This document shows, in pieces, positions 25,645 to 34,432 of a DNA stretch of 64,000 nucleotides. The notes beneath the pieces are model-generated. The model was given only the letters and a program-made list of their open reading frames with translations. It was not told where the DNA came from and did no database searches. Source of the stretch: Gemmobacter sp. (GTDB lineage: Bacteria > Pseudomonadota > Alphaproteobacteria > Rhodobacterales > Rhodobacteraceae); contig NZ_JAUCBS010000013.1 of the NCBI RefSeq assembly GCF_034676705.1, positions 1,840,501 through 1,904,500 on the forward strand, in the 5' to 3' direction. The position numbers were made by a program, and so were the translations under genes. Within the stretch, counting starts at the first letter, position 1. The number at the start of each line of letters is the position of its first letter.

Positions 25645-26208
25645 ATGACCCATTCCATCAGCCTTCCCCGGCGGGGCCTGCTGGCAGGCCTTGGCGCCAG
25701 CCTTGGTCTGGCCGCCTGCGGCAACGGCCTTGGCTCGCGCGGGGGCGAAACCATCGACGCCCGCGTCGATGCCACGCGCGACTTCCTGTTCAACCGTTAT
25801 CCCGGCACCCAGGATCTGGCCTCCAAGGCGGCGGGCGTGCTGTATATCCCGCTGGTGACCGAGGCGGGCCTTGGCATCGGTGCCGGCTTTGGCCGCGGCG
25901 CGCTGCGGATCAGCAATGTCACGGTGGATTATTACGCCGCCGTCCGCGCCACTATCGGCTTCCAGATCGGCGCGCAGCAATATGCCCATGCGCTGTTCTT
26001 CATGACCGAAGAGGCGCTGGGCGAATTCCGGCGCGCCGATGGCTGGGCGGTGGGGGCGGATGCGCGCTATGCCATCCCCGAACAGGGCGCCAGCATCGGC
26101 AAGGAAACCACCGAGAACGCGCCCGTGGTGGCGCTGGTCTTTGGCCAGTCGGGCCTGATCGCCGGCGCCACGCTGGCCGGCATCAAATATACCCGCATCA
26201 TCCCCTGA
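25645..26208 (+). CDS. SYLF/YSC84-domain lipoprotein
   Basis: A 187-residue protein with a twin-arginine-like, lipobox-containing leader (SLPRRGLLAGLGASLGLAACG). Cleavage before Cys25 or so would anchor it in the membrane. The mature part matches the SYLF lipid-binding domain: YPGTQDLASKAAGVLYIPLVTEAGLGIGAGFGRGALRISNVTVDYYAAVRATIGFQIGAQQYAHALFFMT. Family members bind phosphoinositides or act as envelope proteins; a specific role is not known. AGGCGGAG lies upstream of the ATG at 25645. The repeat cluster after hemB occupies its leader. Confidence 0.85.
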   Translation: MTHSISLPRRGLLAGLGASLGLAACGNGLGSRGGETIDARVDATRDFLFNRYPGTQDLASKAAGVLYIPLVTEAGLGIGAGFGRGALRISNVTVDYYAAVRATIGFQIGAQQYAHALFFMTEEALGEFRRADGWAVGADARYAIPEQGASIGKETTENAPVVALVFGQSGLIAGATLAGIKYTRIIP

Positions 26209-26228
26209 GCGGCCACCGTCGCAGCGGG

Positions 26229-26395
26229 GGTTTTCCACCCCGTTGCCCATCGGTTCTCGAACCGATGGCGAACCATTGGCCCCCCCGGGGGATATCTGGA
26301 TCAGAGCGAAAGCCGCGCGCCGCCCTGTCTGCATGTTTCGCTTTGATCCAAATATCCTCGGGGGTTCCAAGGGGGCAGACGGCCCCCTTGGCCCG
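26229..26395. repeat. Composite intergenic repeat, copy 2
   Basis: Order of parts: a hairpin CATCGGTT-CTCG-AACCGATG (26249-26268); the tail GGGGGATATCTGGATCAGAG (26287-26306); its inverted partner TTCGCTTTGATCCAAATATC (26337-26356), followed by CTCGGGGG; and a GGGGGCAGACGGCCCCC hairpin (about 26371-26387), also present at 60282-60298. It fills the space between the convergent SYLF and usg genes. Confidence 0.65.
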
Positions 26396-26415
26396 CAGCC
26401 ACCACCAGCGCGCGG

Positions 26416-26691
26416 TCAGTGCAGGGTGAATTCCCCCGTCACATGCCGCCATTCGCCGGGCGAGATCAGCTTGCGATGGGTAAAGCGCACGGAATGCAGC
26501 GGGCCTTCGATGTTCTTCTGCCAGAACTCGATAAAGCCGAACAGCTTCGGATGGTCGGGCGCCAGGTCATACTCCTGCCAGATGTAGCTGTTCAGCACCC
26601 GCTGGTGATCGGGCAGGCGGTAAAAGAATTCCGCCGTCGTCAGCCCGTAGCCCCGCAGCATCAGTTCCGTTTCGGTGGTTGCGTTGCGCAT
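26416..26691 (-). CDS. Usg family protein
   Basis: A 91-residue protein (MRNATTETELMLRGYGLTTAEFFYRLPDHQ…) matching the small alphaproteobacterial Usg family, first named for its position upstream of trp genes. Conserved stretches are GYGLTTAEIxYRxPDH-like (GYGLTTAEFFYRLPDH), LLQxYxWQEYDL-like (VLNSYIWQEYDLAPDHPKL) and the C-terminal FIEFWQKNIEGPLHSVRFTHRKLISPGEWRHV. The molecular function is unknown. The start at 26691 has AGGCAGG upstream. No trp gene is adjacent here. Confidence 0.85.
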   Translation of the reverse strand: MRNATTETELMLRGYGLTTAEFFYRLPDHQRVLNSYIWQEYDLAPDHPKLFGFIEFWQKNIEGPLHSVRFTHRKLISPGEWRHVTGEFTLH

Positions 26692-26899
26692 GCCTGCCTC
26701 CTGCTGTCTTTCCCCCCCTGCATCCAGCTTGCCACAAATTCCTTGTTGATCAATGAAAACAATGTGTTGGCACTCGGTCCCGCTGGCTGCCAGCCACAGG
26801 TGGACCGCTTGCCTTGCACCCAAGCCCTTGCATGGTCTATAGTCCGCGCAACCAAATCTGGGGCCACCCCGCCCCCTTCCAGCCAGAGATCGAGCGAAC

Positions 26900-29629
26900 G
26901 TGAGCGACCGCCCGGAAGACCTTGATACCGCACCGGAAATGCCGGAGCGCCCGACCCATTCCGGCCCGCAGGTCGACATTTCGGCCGAAATGCGGTCTGC
27001 CTATCTGGACTATGCGATGTCGGTCATCGTCAGCCGCGCGATCCCCGATCTGCGCGACGGGCTGAAGCCGGTGCATCGGCGCATCCTGTTCTCGATGCAC
27101 GAGACGAACAATACCCACGACAAGCCCTATCGCAAATCGGCGCGTCCGGTGGGCGACACGATGGGGAAATACCACCCCCATGGCGACCGCGCGATCTACG
27201 ACGCGCTGGTGCGCATGGCGCAGCCGTTTTCCATGTCGCTGAAACTGCTGGACGGGCAGGGCAACTTCGGGTCGATGGATGGCGATGCCGCCGCCGCCAT
27301 GCGCTATACCGAAGTGCGCATGGACAAGCCCGCCGCCTTCCTGCTGGCCGATATCGACAAGGATACGGTCGATTTCCAGGACAACTACGATGGCAAGGAC
27401 CGCGAGCCGGTGGTGCTGCCGGCGCGCTATCCCAACATGCTGGTCAACGGGGCCGAGGGCATCGCGGTCGGCATGGCCACCCGCATTCCGCCGCACAACC
27501 TGGGCGAGGTGATCGACGGCACGCTGGCGCTGATCGAAAACCCCGACCTGTCCAGCGAACGGCTGATGGAGATCATCCCGGCGCCGGATTTTCCGACGGG
27601 TGGCCAGATCCTTGGCCGGTCGGGCGCGCGCAAGGCCTATCTGGAAGGGCGCGGGTCGGTGCTGATCCGCGCGAAAACCCGCGTTGAGGAAATCCGCAAG
27701 GACCGTTTCGCCATCGTGGTGGACGAGGTTCCCTATCAGGTCAACAAGGCCGCGATGATCGAAAAGATCGCGGAACTGGTGCGCGAAAAGAAGCTTGAAG
27801 GCATCGCCGGGGTTGCCGACGAATCCGACCGCATCGGCGTGCGCGTGGTGATCGAGCTGAAGCGCGATGCAACGCCCGATGTGGTGCTGAACCAGCTGTT
27901 CCGATTTACCGCGTTGCAGGTCAGCTTCGGCTGCAACATGCTGGCGCTGAACGGTGGCCGGCCCGAAACGCTGGCGCTGCGCGATTTCCTGTCGCATTTC
28001 ATCACCTTCCGCGAGGAAGTCGTGGTGCGCCGCACCGCGTTTGAACTGAACAAGGCGCGGGACCGCAGCCATATCCTGTGCGGTCTGGCCGTGGCGGTGT
28101 CGAACGTCGACGAGGTGGTGCGCACCATCCGCGCCAGCGCCGATGCCGCCGAGGCGCGCGACCGCCTGATGACCCGCCGCTGGCCGGCGGCCGAGATTGC
28201 CGATTACATCCGGCTGGTCGATGACCCGACCCACAAGATGAACGACGACGGCACCTACAACCTGTCGGAAACCCAGGCCCGCGCCATCCTGGACCTGCGC
28301 CTGCAACGCCTGACGCAGCTGGGCGTCAAGGAGGTGACGGACGAGCTGGAAGAGCTGGCCGCCAAGATCAAGGATTACCTCGCCATCCTTGGCTCGCGCG
28401 AACGGATCATGGCGATCATCTCGGACGAGCTGCGCGAGGTGCGCGCCCAGTTCGCCGTGCCGCGCCGGACCGAGATTGTCGACTGGGGCGGCGATCTGGA
28501 AGACGAGGATCTGATCGAGCGCGAGGACATGGTCGTCACCATCACCAGTGGCGGCTATATCAAGCGCACGCCGCTGGCCGAATTCCGGTCGCAGCGCCGG
28601 GGCGGCAAGGGCCTTGCCTCGATGCAGACCAAGGAAGACGATGTGGTCACCACGCTGTTCGTGGCCAATACCCATACGGCGCTGCTGTTCTTCACCACCG
28701 ACGGCATGGTCTATCAGCTGAAATGCTGGCGCCTGCCGCTGGCCGGCCGCACGGCCAAGGGCAAGGCGATCGTCAATATCCTGCCGATCGACCCGGGCGT
28801 GTCGATTGCCGCGCTGATGCCGGTGGATGCGCCGGAACTGGAATGGGACAACCTGCAGATCGTGTTCGCCACCTCGGATGGCGATGTGCGCCGCAACGCG
28901 CTGTCGGACTTCACCGAGATCAAGCGCAACGGCAAGATCGCCATGAAGCTGCCCGATGGCGTGTCGCTGGTGAATGCCCGCATCGCGGATGAAGGCGACG
29001 ATGTGCTGCTGGTCACCGCGCAGGGGCGGGCCATCCGCTTCCAGACCACCGAGGTGCGGGTGTTCAAGGGCCGCGATTCCACCGGGGTGCGCGGCGTGAA
29101 GCTGGCCGACGGCGACCGTGTGGTGTCGATGGCGGTGATCCGCCATTTCGACGCATCGGCCGAGGAACGCGCCGCCTATCTCAAGCAGCGCCGCCTGATC
29201 GCCGGCGCCTTGGAGGATGAGGCGCCCGAGGATGACGACGAGGCGGTCGAGGCGGGGCAGCTGTCCACCGAACGCTATGCCGAAATGTCGGCGGCCGAGG
29301 ATCTGATCCTGACCGTCACGGCGCGGGGCCTGGGCAAGCTGACCTCCAGCCACGATTACCCGGTGCGCGGCCGTGGGGGCGTGGGCGTGCGCGCGGCCGA
29401 TGCCGCCATGCGCGGCGGCCCGCTGGTCGCGGCCTTCCCGGTCGAAACCTCGGATCAGGTGATGCTTGTCACCTCGTCGGGCCAGTCGATCCGCATTCCG
29501 GTGGATGGCATCCGCTTCATGGCCCGCTCGGGCGGTGGCGTGCGGGTGCTGAACCTCAACGGCTCGGACGAGGAGGTGGCCTCGGTCGCCCGCATCGCCG
29601 AAACCTCGGACGACGAGGCCGAGGAATAA
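26900..29629 (+). CDS. gyrA: DNA gyrase subunit A
   Basis: The 909-residue breakage-reunion subunit. The catalytic tyrosine is Tyr136 in MRYTEVRM (E. coli Tyr122). The GyrA box QRRGGKG in the C-terminal domain separates it from ParC. The quinolone-determining stretch reads YHPHGDRAIYDALVRMAQ, with Arg97 where E. coli has Ser83 and Asp101 at the Asp87 position. An acidic insert (EDEAPEDDDEAVEAGQ) precedes the last two blades and an acidic tail ends the protein. It starts with GTG or ATG-type context at 26900 (GAGCGAACGTGAGC, a GTG start). It is a single gene; parE lies 14 kb downstream. Confidence 0.97.
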   Translation: MSDRPEDLDTAPEMPERPTHSGPQVDISAEMRSAYLDYAMSVIVSRAIPDLRDGLKPVHRRILFSMHETNNTHDKPYRKSARPVGDTMGKYHPHGDRAIYDALVRMAQPFSMSLKLLDGQGNFGSMDGDAAAAMRYTEVRMDKPAAFLLADIDKDTVDFQDNYDGKDREPVVLPARYPNMLVNGAEGIAVGMATRIPPHNLGEVIDGTLALIENPDLSSERLMEIIPAPDFPTGGQILGRSGARKAYLEGRGSVLIRAKTRVEEIRKDRFAIVVDEVPYQVNKAAMIEKIAELVREKKLEGIAGVADESDRIGVRVVIELKRDATPDVVLNQLFRFTALQVSFGCNMLALNGGRPETLALRDFLSHFITFREEVVVRRTAFELNKARDRSHILCGLAVAVSNVDEVVRTIRASADAAEARDRLMTRRWPAAEIADYIRLVDDPTHKMNDDGTYNLSETQARAILDLRLQRLTQLGVKEVTDELEELAAKIKDYLAILGSRERIMAIISDELREVRAQFAVPRRTEIVDWGGDLEDEDLIEREDMVVTITSGGYIKRTPLAEFRSQRRGGKGLASMQTKEDDVVTTLFVANTHTALLFFTTDGMVYQLKCWRLPLAGRTAKGKAIVNILPIDPGVSIAALMPVDAPELEWDNLQIVFATSDGDVRRNALSDFTEIKRNGKIAMKLPDGVSLVNARIADEGDDVLLVTAQGRAIRFQTTEVRVFKGRDSTGVRGVKLADGDRVVSMAVIRHFDASAEERAAYLKQRRLIAGALEDEAPEDDDEAVEAGQLSTERYAEMSAAEDLILTVTARGLGKLTSSHDYPVRGRGGVGVRAADAAMRGGPLVAAFPVETSDQVMLVTSSGQSIRIPVDGIRFMARSGGGVRVLNLNGSDEEVASVARIAETSDDEAEE

Positions 29630-29689
29630 CGCGCGCCGGCTGGCGCGCGGCCCCCGCGCGCCCCATATCCCTGATCAGGAGGTGCGCGC

Positions 29690-30268
29690 ATGAGCGGTGA
29701 CGATTTAGCAAGGCTGGCCTGGCTGATCCTGCTGGGCTCTGCGGTGGGTGGCTGGCTGATCGTGGAAAGCCGCGGCCGCATGGGCCAGATGGCGCGGCAG
29801 GCGCTGGCCTGGCTGCTGATCCTGGTGGGGCTGACGGCGGGTTATGGCTTGTGGAAGGACATGGGCCTGCGCGATCCCCAACAGGCCGTGGTGCGGCAGG
29901 ATGGCCAGATCGTGGTGCCCCGCGCCCCGGATGACCATTTCTACCTGACCCTGACCATCGGCGAAACGCCGGTGCGATTCATGGTGGATACCGGCGCCAC
30001 CAATGTGGTGCTGTCCGACCGTGACACCGACCGCCTGGGCATCGACCGCCGCGGCCTTGCATTCCTTGGCACCGCCGATACCGCCAACGGCACCATCCGC
30101 ACCGCCCGTGTCACCCTGTCCGATGTCCGACTGGAAGGCGAGCCGCTGGGCAATCTGCCGGCCTGGGTCGGCGATGGGCCGCTGGGCATCTCGCTGCTGG
30201 GGATGGATTTCCTGAATCGCTTCGACAAGGTCGAAATGTCGCGCGACCGGCTGGTTCTCAGCCGCTAA
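29690..30268 (+). CDS. TIGR02281-type membrane-anchored aspartic protease
   Basis: A 192-residue protein with two N-terminal hydrophobic segments (about 8-25 and 38-54) and a retropepsin-like domain. The active-site motif is FMVDTGATNVVLS with Asp100-Thr101-Gly102, and the flap-following LLGMDFLNRF is typical of the clan AA family TIGR02281. Such enzymes act as homodimers because each chain has one catalytic Asp. The substrate is unknown. AGGAGG lies 8 to 10 bases before the ATG. A copy of the dispersed tail motif (GCAAATACCCCGGGGG, about 30286-30301) follows the stop. Confidence 0.85.
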   Translation: MSGDDLARLAWLILLGSAVGGWLIVESRGRMGQMARQALAWLLILVGLTAGYGLWKDMGLRDPQQAVVRQDGQIVVPRAPDDHFYLTLTIGETPVRFMVDTGATNVVLSDRDTDRLGIDRRGLAFLGTADTANGTIRTARVTLSDVRLEGEPLGNLPAWVGDGPLGISLLGMDFLNRFDKVEMSRDRLVLSR

Positions 30269-30371
30269 GCCCCATTCACCTTGCTGCAAATACCCCGGGG
30301 GCAGGCGCCGCGTCGATGCCGGGCGCACCACCAGCCCGGGGGCAGCGCCCCCGCGCGCAACGCTTGCAAAT

Positions 30372-30386
30372 GTTCGCTTTATGTTC
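30372..30386 (+). promoter_or_regulatory. Predicted LexA (SOS) box of the PA0069-family gene
   Basis: GTTCGCTTTATGTTC is an exact GTTC-N7-GTTC site that ends 12 bases before the start codon at 30399. It is the second such box in the window, also in front of a radical SAM gene. Confidence 0.7.
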
Positions 30387-30398
30387 CTATGATGCGGC

Positions 30399-31484
30399 AT
30401 GTCCACCATCCCGCCCCATCTGCGTCTGCGCGCCCGTGGCGCCACCAGCAATGCCGCTGGCCGGTTCGAACGGCAGCAGCGCGAAAGCTTCGATGATGGC
30501 TGGGACATGGCCGAGGACGAGCGGCCGGCCACCACCGATATCCGGCTGGAGGTGCCGCGTTCGGCCCTGGTCTGGAACAGCTCGCCCGATCTGTTCTTTG
30601 ACCGTTCCATCAACCCCTATCGCGGCTGCGAACATGGCTGCATCTATTGCTTTGCCCGCCCGACCCATGCGTATCTGGGTCTGTCGCCGGGGCTGGATTT
30701 CGAAACCCGGCTGATCGCCCGCCCCGGCATCGGCGCCGTGCTGGACCGCGAGTTGCGGCGCAAGGGCTACAGCCCCGCCCCCATCGGCATCGGTACCAAT
30801 ACGGATCCCTATCAACCCTGCGAACGCGATCATCGCGTCATGCGCGAGGTGATGGAGGTGCTGGCGGCCTTTCGCCATCCCGTCGGAATCACCACCAAGG
30901 GCACGCTGGTGGAGCGTGACCTGGATCTGCTGGCACCGATGGCGGCGCAGGGGCTGGTGGGGGTGGGCATCTCGATGACCACGCTGGATCCGGGCCTGTC
31001 GCGCCGGCTGGAACCGCGCGCCCCGGCCCCGGCGCGGCGGCTGGAGACCATCCGCCGCCTGACCGCAGCCGGCGTGCCGGTGCGGGCCATGATCGCCCCC
31101 GTCATCCCGGGCCTGACCGACCACGAACTGGAACCGCTGTTGCAGGCCGCCCGCGATGCCGGGGCGCGCAATGCCAGCTATATCGGCCTGCGCCTGCCGA
31201 TGGAGGTGGCGGGCCTGTTCCGCGACTGGCTGGCAACCCACGAACCCGGCAAGGCCGCGCATGTCATGGGCCGGGTGCGCGAATGGCATGGCGGCAAGGA
31301 TTACGACGCCAATTTCGGCATCCGGATGAAGGGGCAGGGCATCTGGTCGGACCTGCTGTCACGCCGCTTTGCCACCGCCACGCGGCGACTGGGCCTGACC
31401 GCCCCGCCAGCGAAGTTTCGCAACGACCTTTTCCGCCCGCCGCCCCGGGCTGGCGACCAGCTTGGCCTGTTCGACGCGCCCTGA
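30399..31484 (+). CDS. PA0069-family radical SAM protein
   Basis: A 361-residue enzyme with the cluster motif C77-EHG-C81-IY-C84 in NPYRGCEHGCIYCFARPTHAYLG. It has the SPL-like TIM-barrel strands (GIGTNTDPYQPCERDHRVMREVMEVL, ITTKGTLVERDLDLL, PVRAMIAPVIPGLTDHELEPLL) seen in the PA0069 family, which is related to spore photoproduct lyase. The substrate is not established. A DNA-repair role fits the SOS box directly upstream but is inference. It is followed by the palindrome array. The start at 30399 lacks a strong Shine-Dalgarno sequence. Confidence 0.88.
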   Translation: MSTIPPHLRLRARGATSNAAGRFERQQRESFDDGWDMAEDERPATTDIRLEVPRSALVWNSSPDLFFDRSINPYRGCEHGCIYCFARPTHAYLGLSPGLDFETRLIARPGIGAVLDRELRRKGYSPAPIGIGTNTDPYQPCERDHRVMREVMEVLAAFRHPVGITTKGTLVERDLDLLAPMAAQGLVGVGISMTTLDPGLSRRLEPRAPAPARRLETIRRLTAAGVPVRAMIAPVIPGLTDHELEPLLQAARDAGARNASYIGLRLPMEVAGLFRDWLATHEPGKAAHVMGRVREWHGGKDYDANFGIRMKGQGIWSDLLSRRFATATRRLGLTAPPAKFRNDLFRPPPRAGDQLGLFDAP

Positions 31485-31521
31485 ATGATCCAGCGGCCGG
31501 TTGAAAATGGCGACCCGGCCC

Positions 31522-31664
31522 GCGATGTCTTGCAAGACATCGCACCGGAGCCTTGCAAGGCTCCGGTCCTGACCCTTGGCCAAGGGTCAGGGGCGAACCC
31601 TTGCAAAAGGGTTCGCTGCCAGAGCCTGTGAAGGCTCTGGGCCGATTTCTTGCAAGAAATCGGC
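31522..31664. repeat. Array of six abutting palindromes in mirror order
   Basis: Six inverted repeats follow each other with gaps of 0, 0, 1, 2 and 0 bases: 31522-31543 (core GATGTCTTGCAAGACATC), 31544-31567 (GGAGCCTTGCAAGGCTCC), 31568-31591 (TGACCCTTGGCCAAGGGTCA), 31593-31616 (GAACCCTTGCAAAAGGGTTC), 31619-31640 (AGAGCCTGTGAAGGCTCT) and 31641-31664 (GATTTCTTGCAAGAAATC). Each has 9 to 10 paired bases and a four-base loop. Units 1/6, 2/5 and 3/4 are similar, so the array is also one long quasi-palindrome. It lies between the radical SAM gene and PBP1A. Function unknown. Confidence 0.95.
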
Positions 31665-31743
31665 GATGGGGGCCGGCGTTCCGGTGAACGGGATGTGAAA
31701 CGCCGCCGCCCCTCGGGCTTTGACCACGGGGGCGGTCGCGTGT

Positions 31744-34326
31744 ATGGGATGGGTTCAGGCCATTCGGGGGTTTTGGCGCGTGTTCCGGTTCATCGGCTCG
31801 TTCTTCGGGGCCATCTTCACCTTTGTCACCCTGGGCGTGCTGGCGGGTGCGCTGATGGTGGGTGGCGTGCTGTGGTTCTATTCGCGCGATCTGCCCAGCC
31901 ATGAGTCGCTGGCGCAGTATACTCCGCCGACGATCAGCCGGATCTATTCCGCCGAAGGCAAGATCATCGACGAATTCGCGCATGAACGCCGCCTCTATAC
32001 CCCGATCGAGGATGTGCCGGCCATCGTGAAGCAAGCCTTTGTCGCGGCCGAGGACCAGAACTTCTACACCCACCACGGCTATGATGCCAAAGGCATGATC
32101 GCCGCCATGGTCGAGGCGGTTCGCACGCGCGGGCAGCGGGTGCGCGGGGCATCGACCATCACGCAGCAGGTGATGAAGAACTTCTTGCTGGGGGGCGAGC
32201 GGACGGGCGAGCGCAAGATCAAGGAGATCATCCTTGCGACGCGGATCGAGGAGACGCTGTCCAAGGACAAGATCCTGGAACTCTATCTGAACGAGATTTT
32301 CCTTGGTCAGAACTCCTACGGGGTGGCCGCCGCGGCGCAGACCTATTTCAACAAGCCGTTGCACGACCTGAAACTGGAGGAGGCGGCCGTGCTGGCCAGC
32401 CTGCCGACCCAGCCGTCGAACTTTCACCCGGTGCGCAACCGCGACCGGCTGATGGAGCGGCGCGGCTATGTGCTGCGGCGGATGTTCGAAGACGGCTACA
32501 TCACCCGCGAGGCGATGGAGGAGGCGACGGCCTCGCCGCTTAAGACGGTTCAGGGGGGCGACTATGCCTCGTTCCGGTCGGTCATGCCGCCGCGCGACTA
32601 TTTCACCGACGAGATTCGCCGCCAGCTGTCGTCCAGCTTTGGCGAGCAGGAATTCTTTGGCGGCGGCCTGACCATTCGCGCCACCGTCGACCCGGACATG
32701 CAGGACATTGCCGCTGCCGCGCTGCGCGACGGGCTGGAGAAATACGACCGGGGCCTGGGCATCTGGCGCGGCACCCGCAAGACCATCGAGGCGGCCGCCC
32801 TGCGGTCCGAGGCGAAATGGCGCGATGAGCTGGCACGGCTGGAACTGCCGCGTGATGTGGATGGCTGGTATCCGGCGGTCGTGCTGGACACGGCCGGCAG
32901 CACCGCCCGCATCGGGATCGAGGGGCTGGACGGCACCGACCACGAGATCCCCGCCAATGATGTGACCTGGGCGCGCAAGCGGCTGGCGAACGGCCGGCTG
33001 GGCAACAAGGCCAAGGTGCCGTCCGACCTGCTGGATGCGGGCGATGTGGTGCTGGTGCGCGCCGTCACCGACAAGGACGGCAAGTTCCAGCGCTGGTCCC
33101 TGCGCCAGGTGCCCGAAATTCAGGGCGCCTTCATGGCGATGGATGTGAACACCGGCCGGGTGATTTCCATGCAGGGCGGGTTCAGCTATCAGGACACCGT
33201 GTTCAACCGCGCCACCCAGGCGCAGCGCCAGCCCGGATCCAGCTTCAAGCCGTTCGTTTATGCCGCCGCGCTGGACAATGGCTTCAGCCCCGCCACCATC
33301 GTGGTCGACGCCCCGATCGAGGTGAACACGCCCCAGGGTTTGTGGAAGCCGAAGAACGCCTCGAACAAGTTCTATGGCCCGACGCCGGTGCGCACCGGGA
33401 TCGAACAGTCGCGCAACCTGATGACCGTGCGGATCGCGCAGGAAATCGGCATGGAAACGGTTGCCGCCTATGCCGAACGCTTTGGCGTCTATGACCGGAT
33501 GGGGGCGTTCCTGGCCAACGCGCTGGGGGCCGAGGAAACCACGTTGTTCAAGATGGTGGCGGCCTATGCCATGTTCGCCAATGGCGGCGAACGGGTGGAA
33601 CCCACGCTGGTGGACCGGGTGCAGGACCGCTGGGGGCGCACCGTCTACCGCCACGATCAGCGCCAATGCACCGATTGCCGGCTGGCCAGCCTCGATCCCG
33701 GGGCGGCGCCGCGGATCGTGGCCAAGCGCGAACAGGTGATGGATCCGATCACCGCCTATCAGCTGACCTCGATGATGGAAGGCGTGATCCAGCGCGGCAC
33801 CGGGCGCGGCATTTCGGTGGGCGCCCCGGTGGCGGGCAAGACCGGCACCACCAACGATGCCAAGGATGTGTGGTTCGTCGGCTATACCTCGAACATCGTG
33901 GCGGGCTGCTACATCGGCTATGATCAGCCGCGATCCCTGGGCAGTGCGTCGGGCGGCGGCATGTGCGGCCCGGTGTTCACCGAATTCATGCGCGAGGCGG
34001 TGAAGAAATACGGCGGCACCAAGTTCAAGGTGCCCCCGGGGGGCTATTGGGTGAAGGTTGACCGTTTCAGCGGCACGCGCCTGCCCGATGGGGCCTCGGG
34101 GGAAAACGTGATCGCGGAATACTTCCGCGAAGGCCAGGAAGACCTGTATGGCTTTGGCGCGATGGTCGATGGCGGCTTTGCGATGGGGTCGAACCTGCCG
34201 CTGTTCGCCTATGGCGAAACCGACGGGTCCGAGGCGACGACCACCGTCACCACCGCCAGCGGCAAGACCAAGGCGATCCCGAAAAAGGCCGATTTCGGCA
34301 CCGTATCCTCGGGCGGGCTGTACTAG
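31744..34326 (+). CDS. mrcA: Penicillin-binding protein 1A (bifunctional)
   Basis: An 860-residue class A PBP that polymerises and crosslinks peptidoglycan in the periplasm. One N-terminal helix is present (FFGAIFTFVTLGVLAGALMVGGVLWFY). The GT51 glycosyltransferase has AAEDQNFYTHHG (catalytic Glu103) and RGASTITQQVMKNFLL. The transpeptidase motifs are S499-S-F-K (PGSSFKPF), SRN and KTGT (from Lys699). An OB-like insert lies between the two domains, as usual for PBP1A. The ATG at 31744 is preferred over a TTG at 31720. The palindrome array ends 79 bases upstream. Confidence 0.95.
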   Translation: MGWVQAIRGFWRVFRFIGSFFGAIFTFVTLGVLAGALMVGGVLWFYSRDLPSHESLAQYTPPTISRIYSAEGKIIDEFAHERRLYTPIEDVPAIVKQAFVAAEDQNFYTHHGYDAKGMIAAMVEAVRTRGQRVRGASTITQQVMKNFLLGGERTGERKIKEIILATRIEETLSKDKILELYLNEIFLGQNSYGVAAAAQTYFNKPLHDLKLEEAAVLASLPTQPSNFHPVRNRDRLMERRGYVLRRMFEDGYITREAMEEATASPLKTVQGGDYASFRSVMPPRDYFTDEIRRQLSSSFGEQEFFGGGLTIRATVDPDMQDIAAAALRDGLEKYDRGLGIWRGTRKTIEAAALRSEAKWRDELARLELPRDVDGWYPAVVLDTAGSTARIGIEGLDGTDHEIPANDVTWARKRLANGRLGNKAKVPSDLLDAGDVVLVRAVTDKDGKFQRWSLRQVPEIQGAFMAMDVNTGRVISMQGGFSYQDTVFNRATQAQRQPGSSFKPFVYAAALDNGFSPATIVVDAPIEVNTPQGLWKPKNASNKFYGPTPVRTGIEQSRNLMTVRIAQEIGMETVAAYAERFGVYDRMGAFLANALGAEETTLFKMVAAYAMFANGGERVEPTLVDRVQDRWGRTVYRHDQRQCTDCRLASLDPGAAPRIVAKREQVMDPITAYQLTSMMEGVIQRGTGRGISVGAPVAGKTGTTNDAKDVWFVGYTSNIVAGCYIGYDQPRSLGSASGGGMCGPVFTEFMREAVKKYGGTKFKVPPGGYWVKVDRFSGTRLPDGASGENVIAEYFREGQEDLYGFGAMVDGGFAMGSNLPLFAYGETDGSEATTTVTTASGKTKAIPKKADFGTVSSGGLY

Positions 34327-34432
34327 ACCCGCCCCTTTGCCCCCTTGTGGCCCTGTCTCGTCGCGCTGGACCCTTGTCCTTTTGGCGTGAACGGGTATCT
34401 AGGGGCCGGATCAGAACAGGCTGGAAATTCCC

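Noticed and set aside
26837..29353. An 838-codon open frame opposite gyrA
   Set aside because: Same reason: gyrA has every catalytic motif, and the opposite frame is a codon-bias shadow.
31522..31664. Palindrome array considered as a CRISPR array
   Set aside because: There are no constant repeats with variable spacers. Units abut, stems differ, and no cas genes are present.
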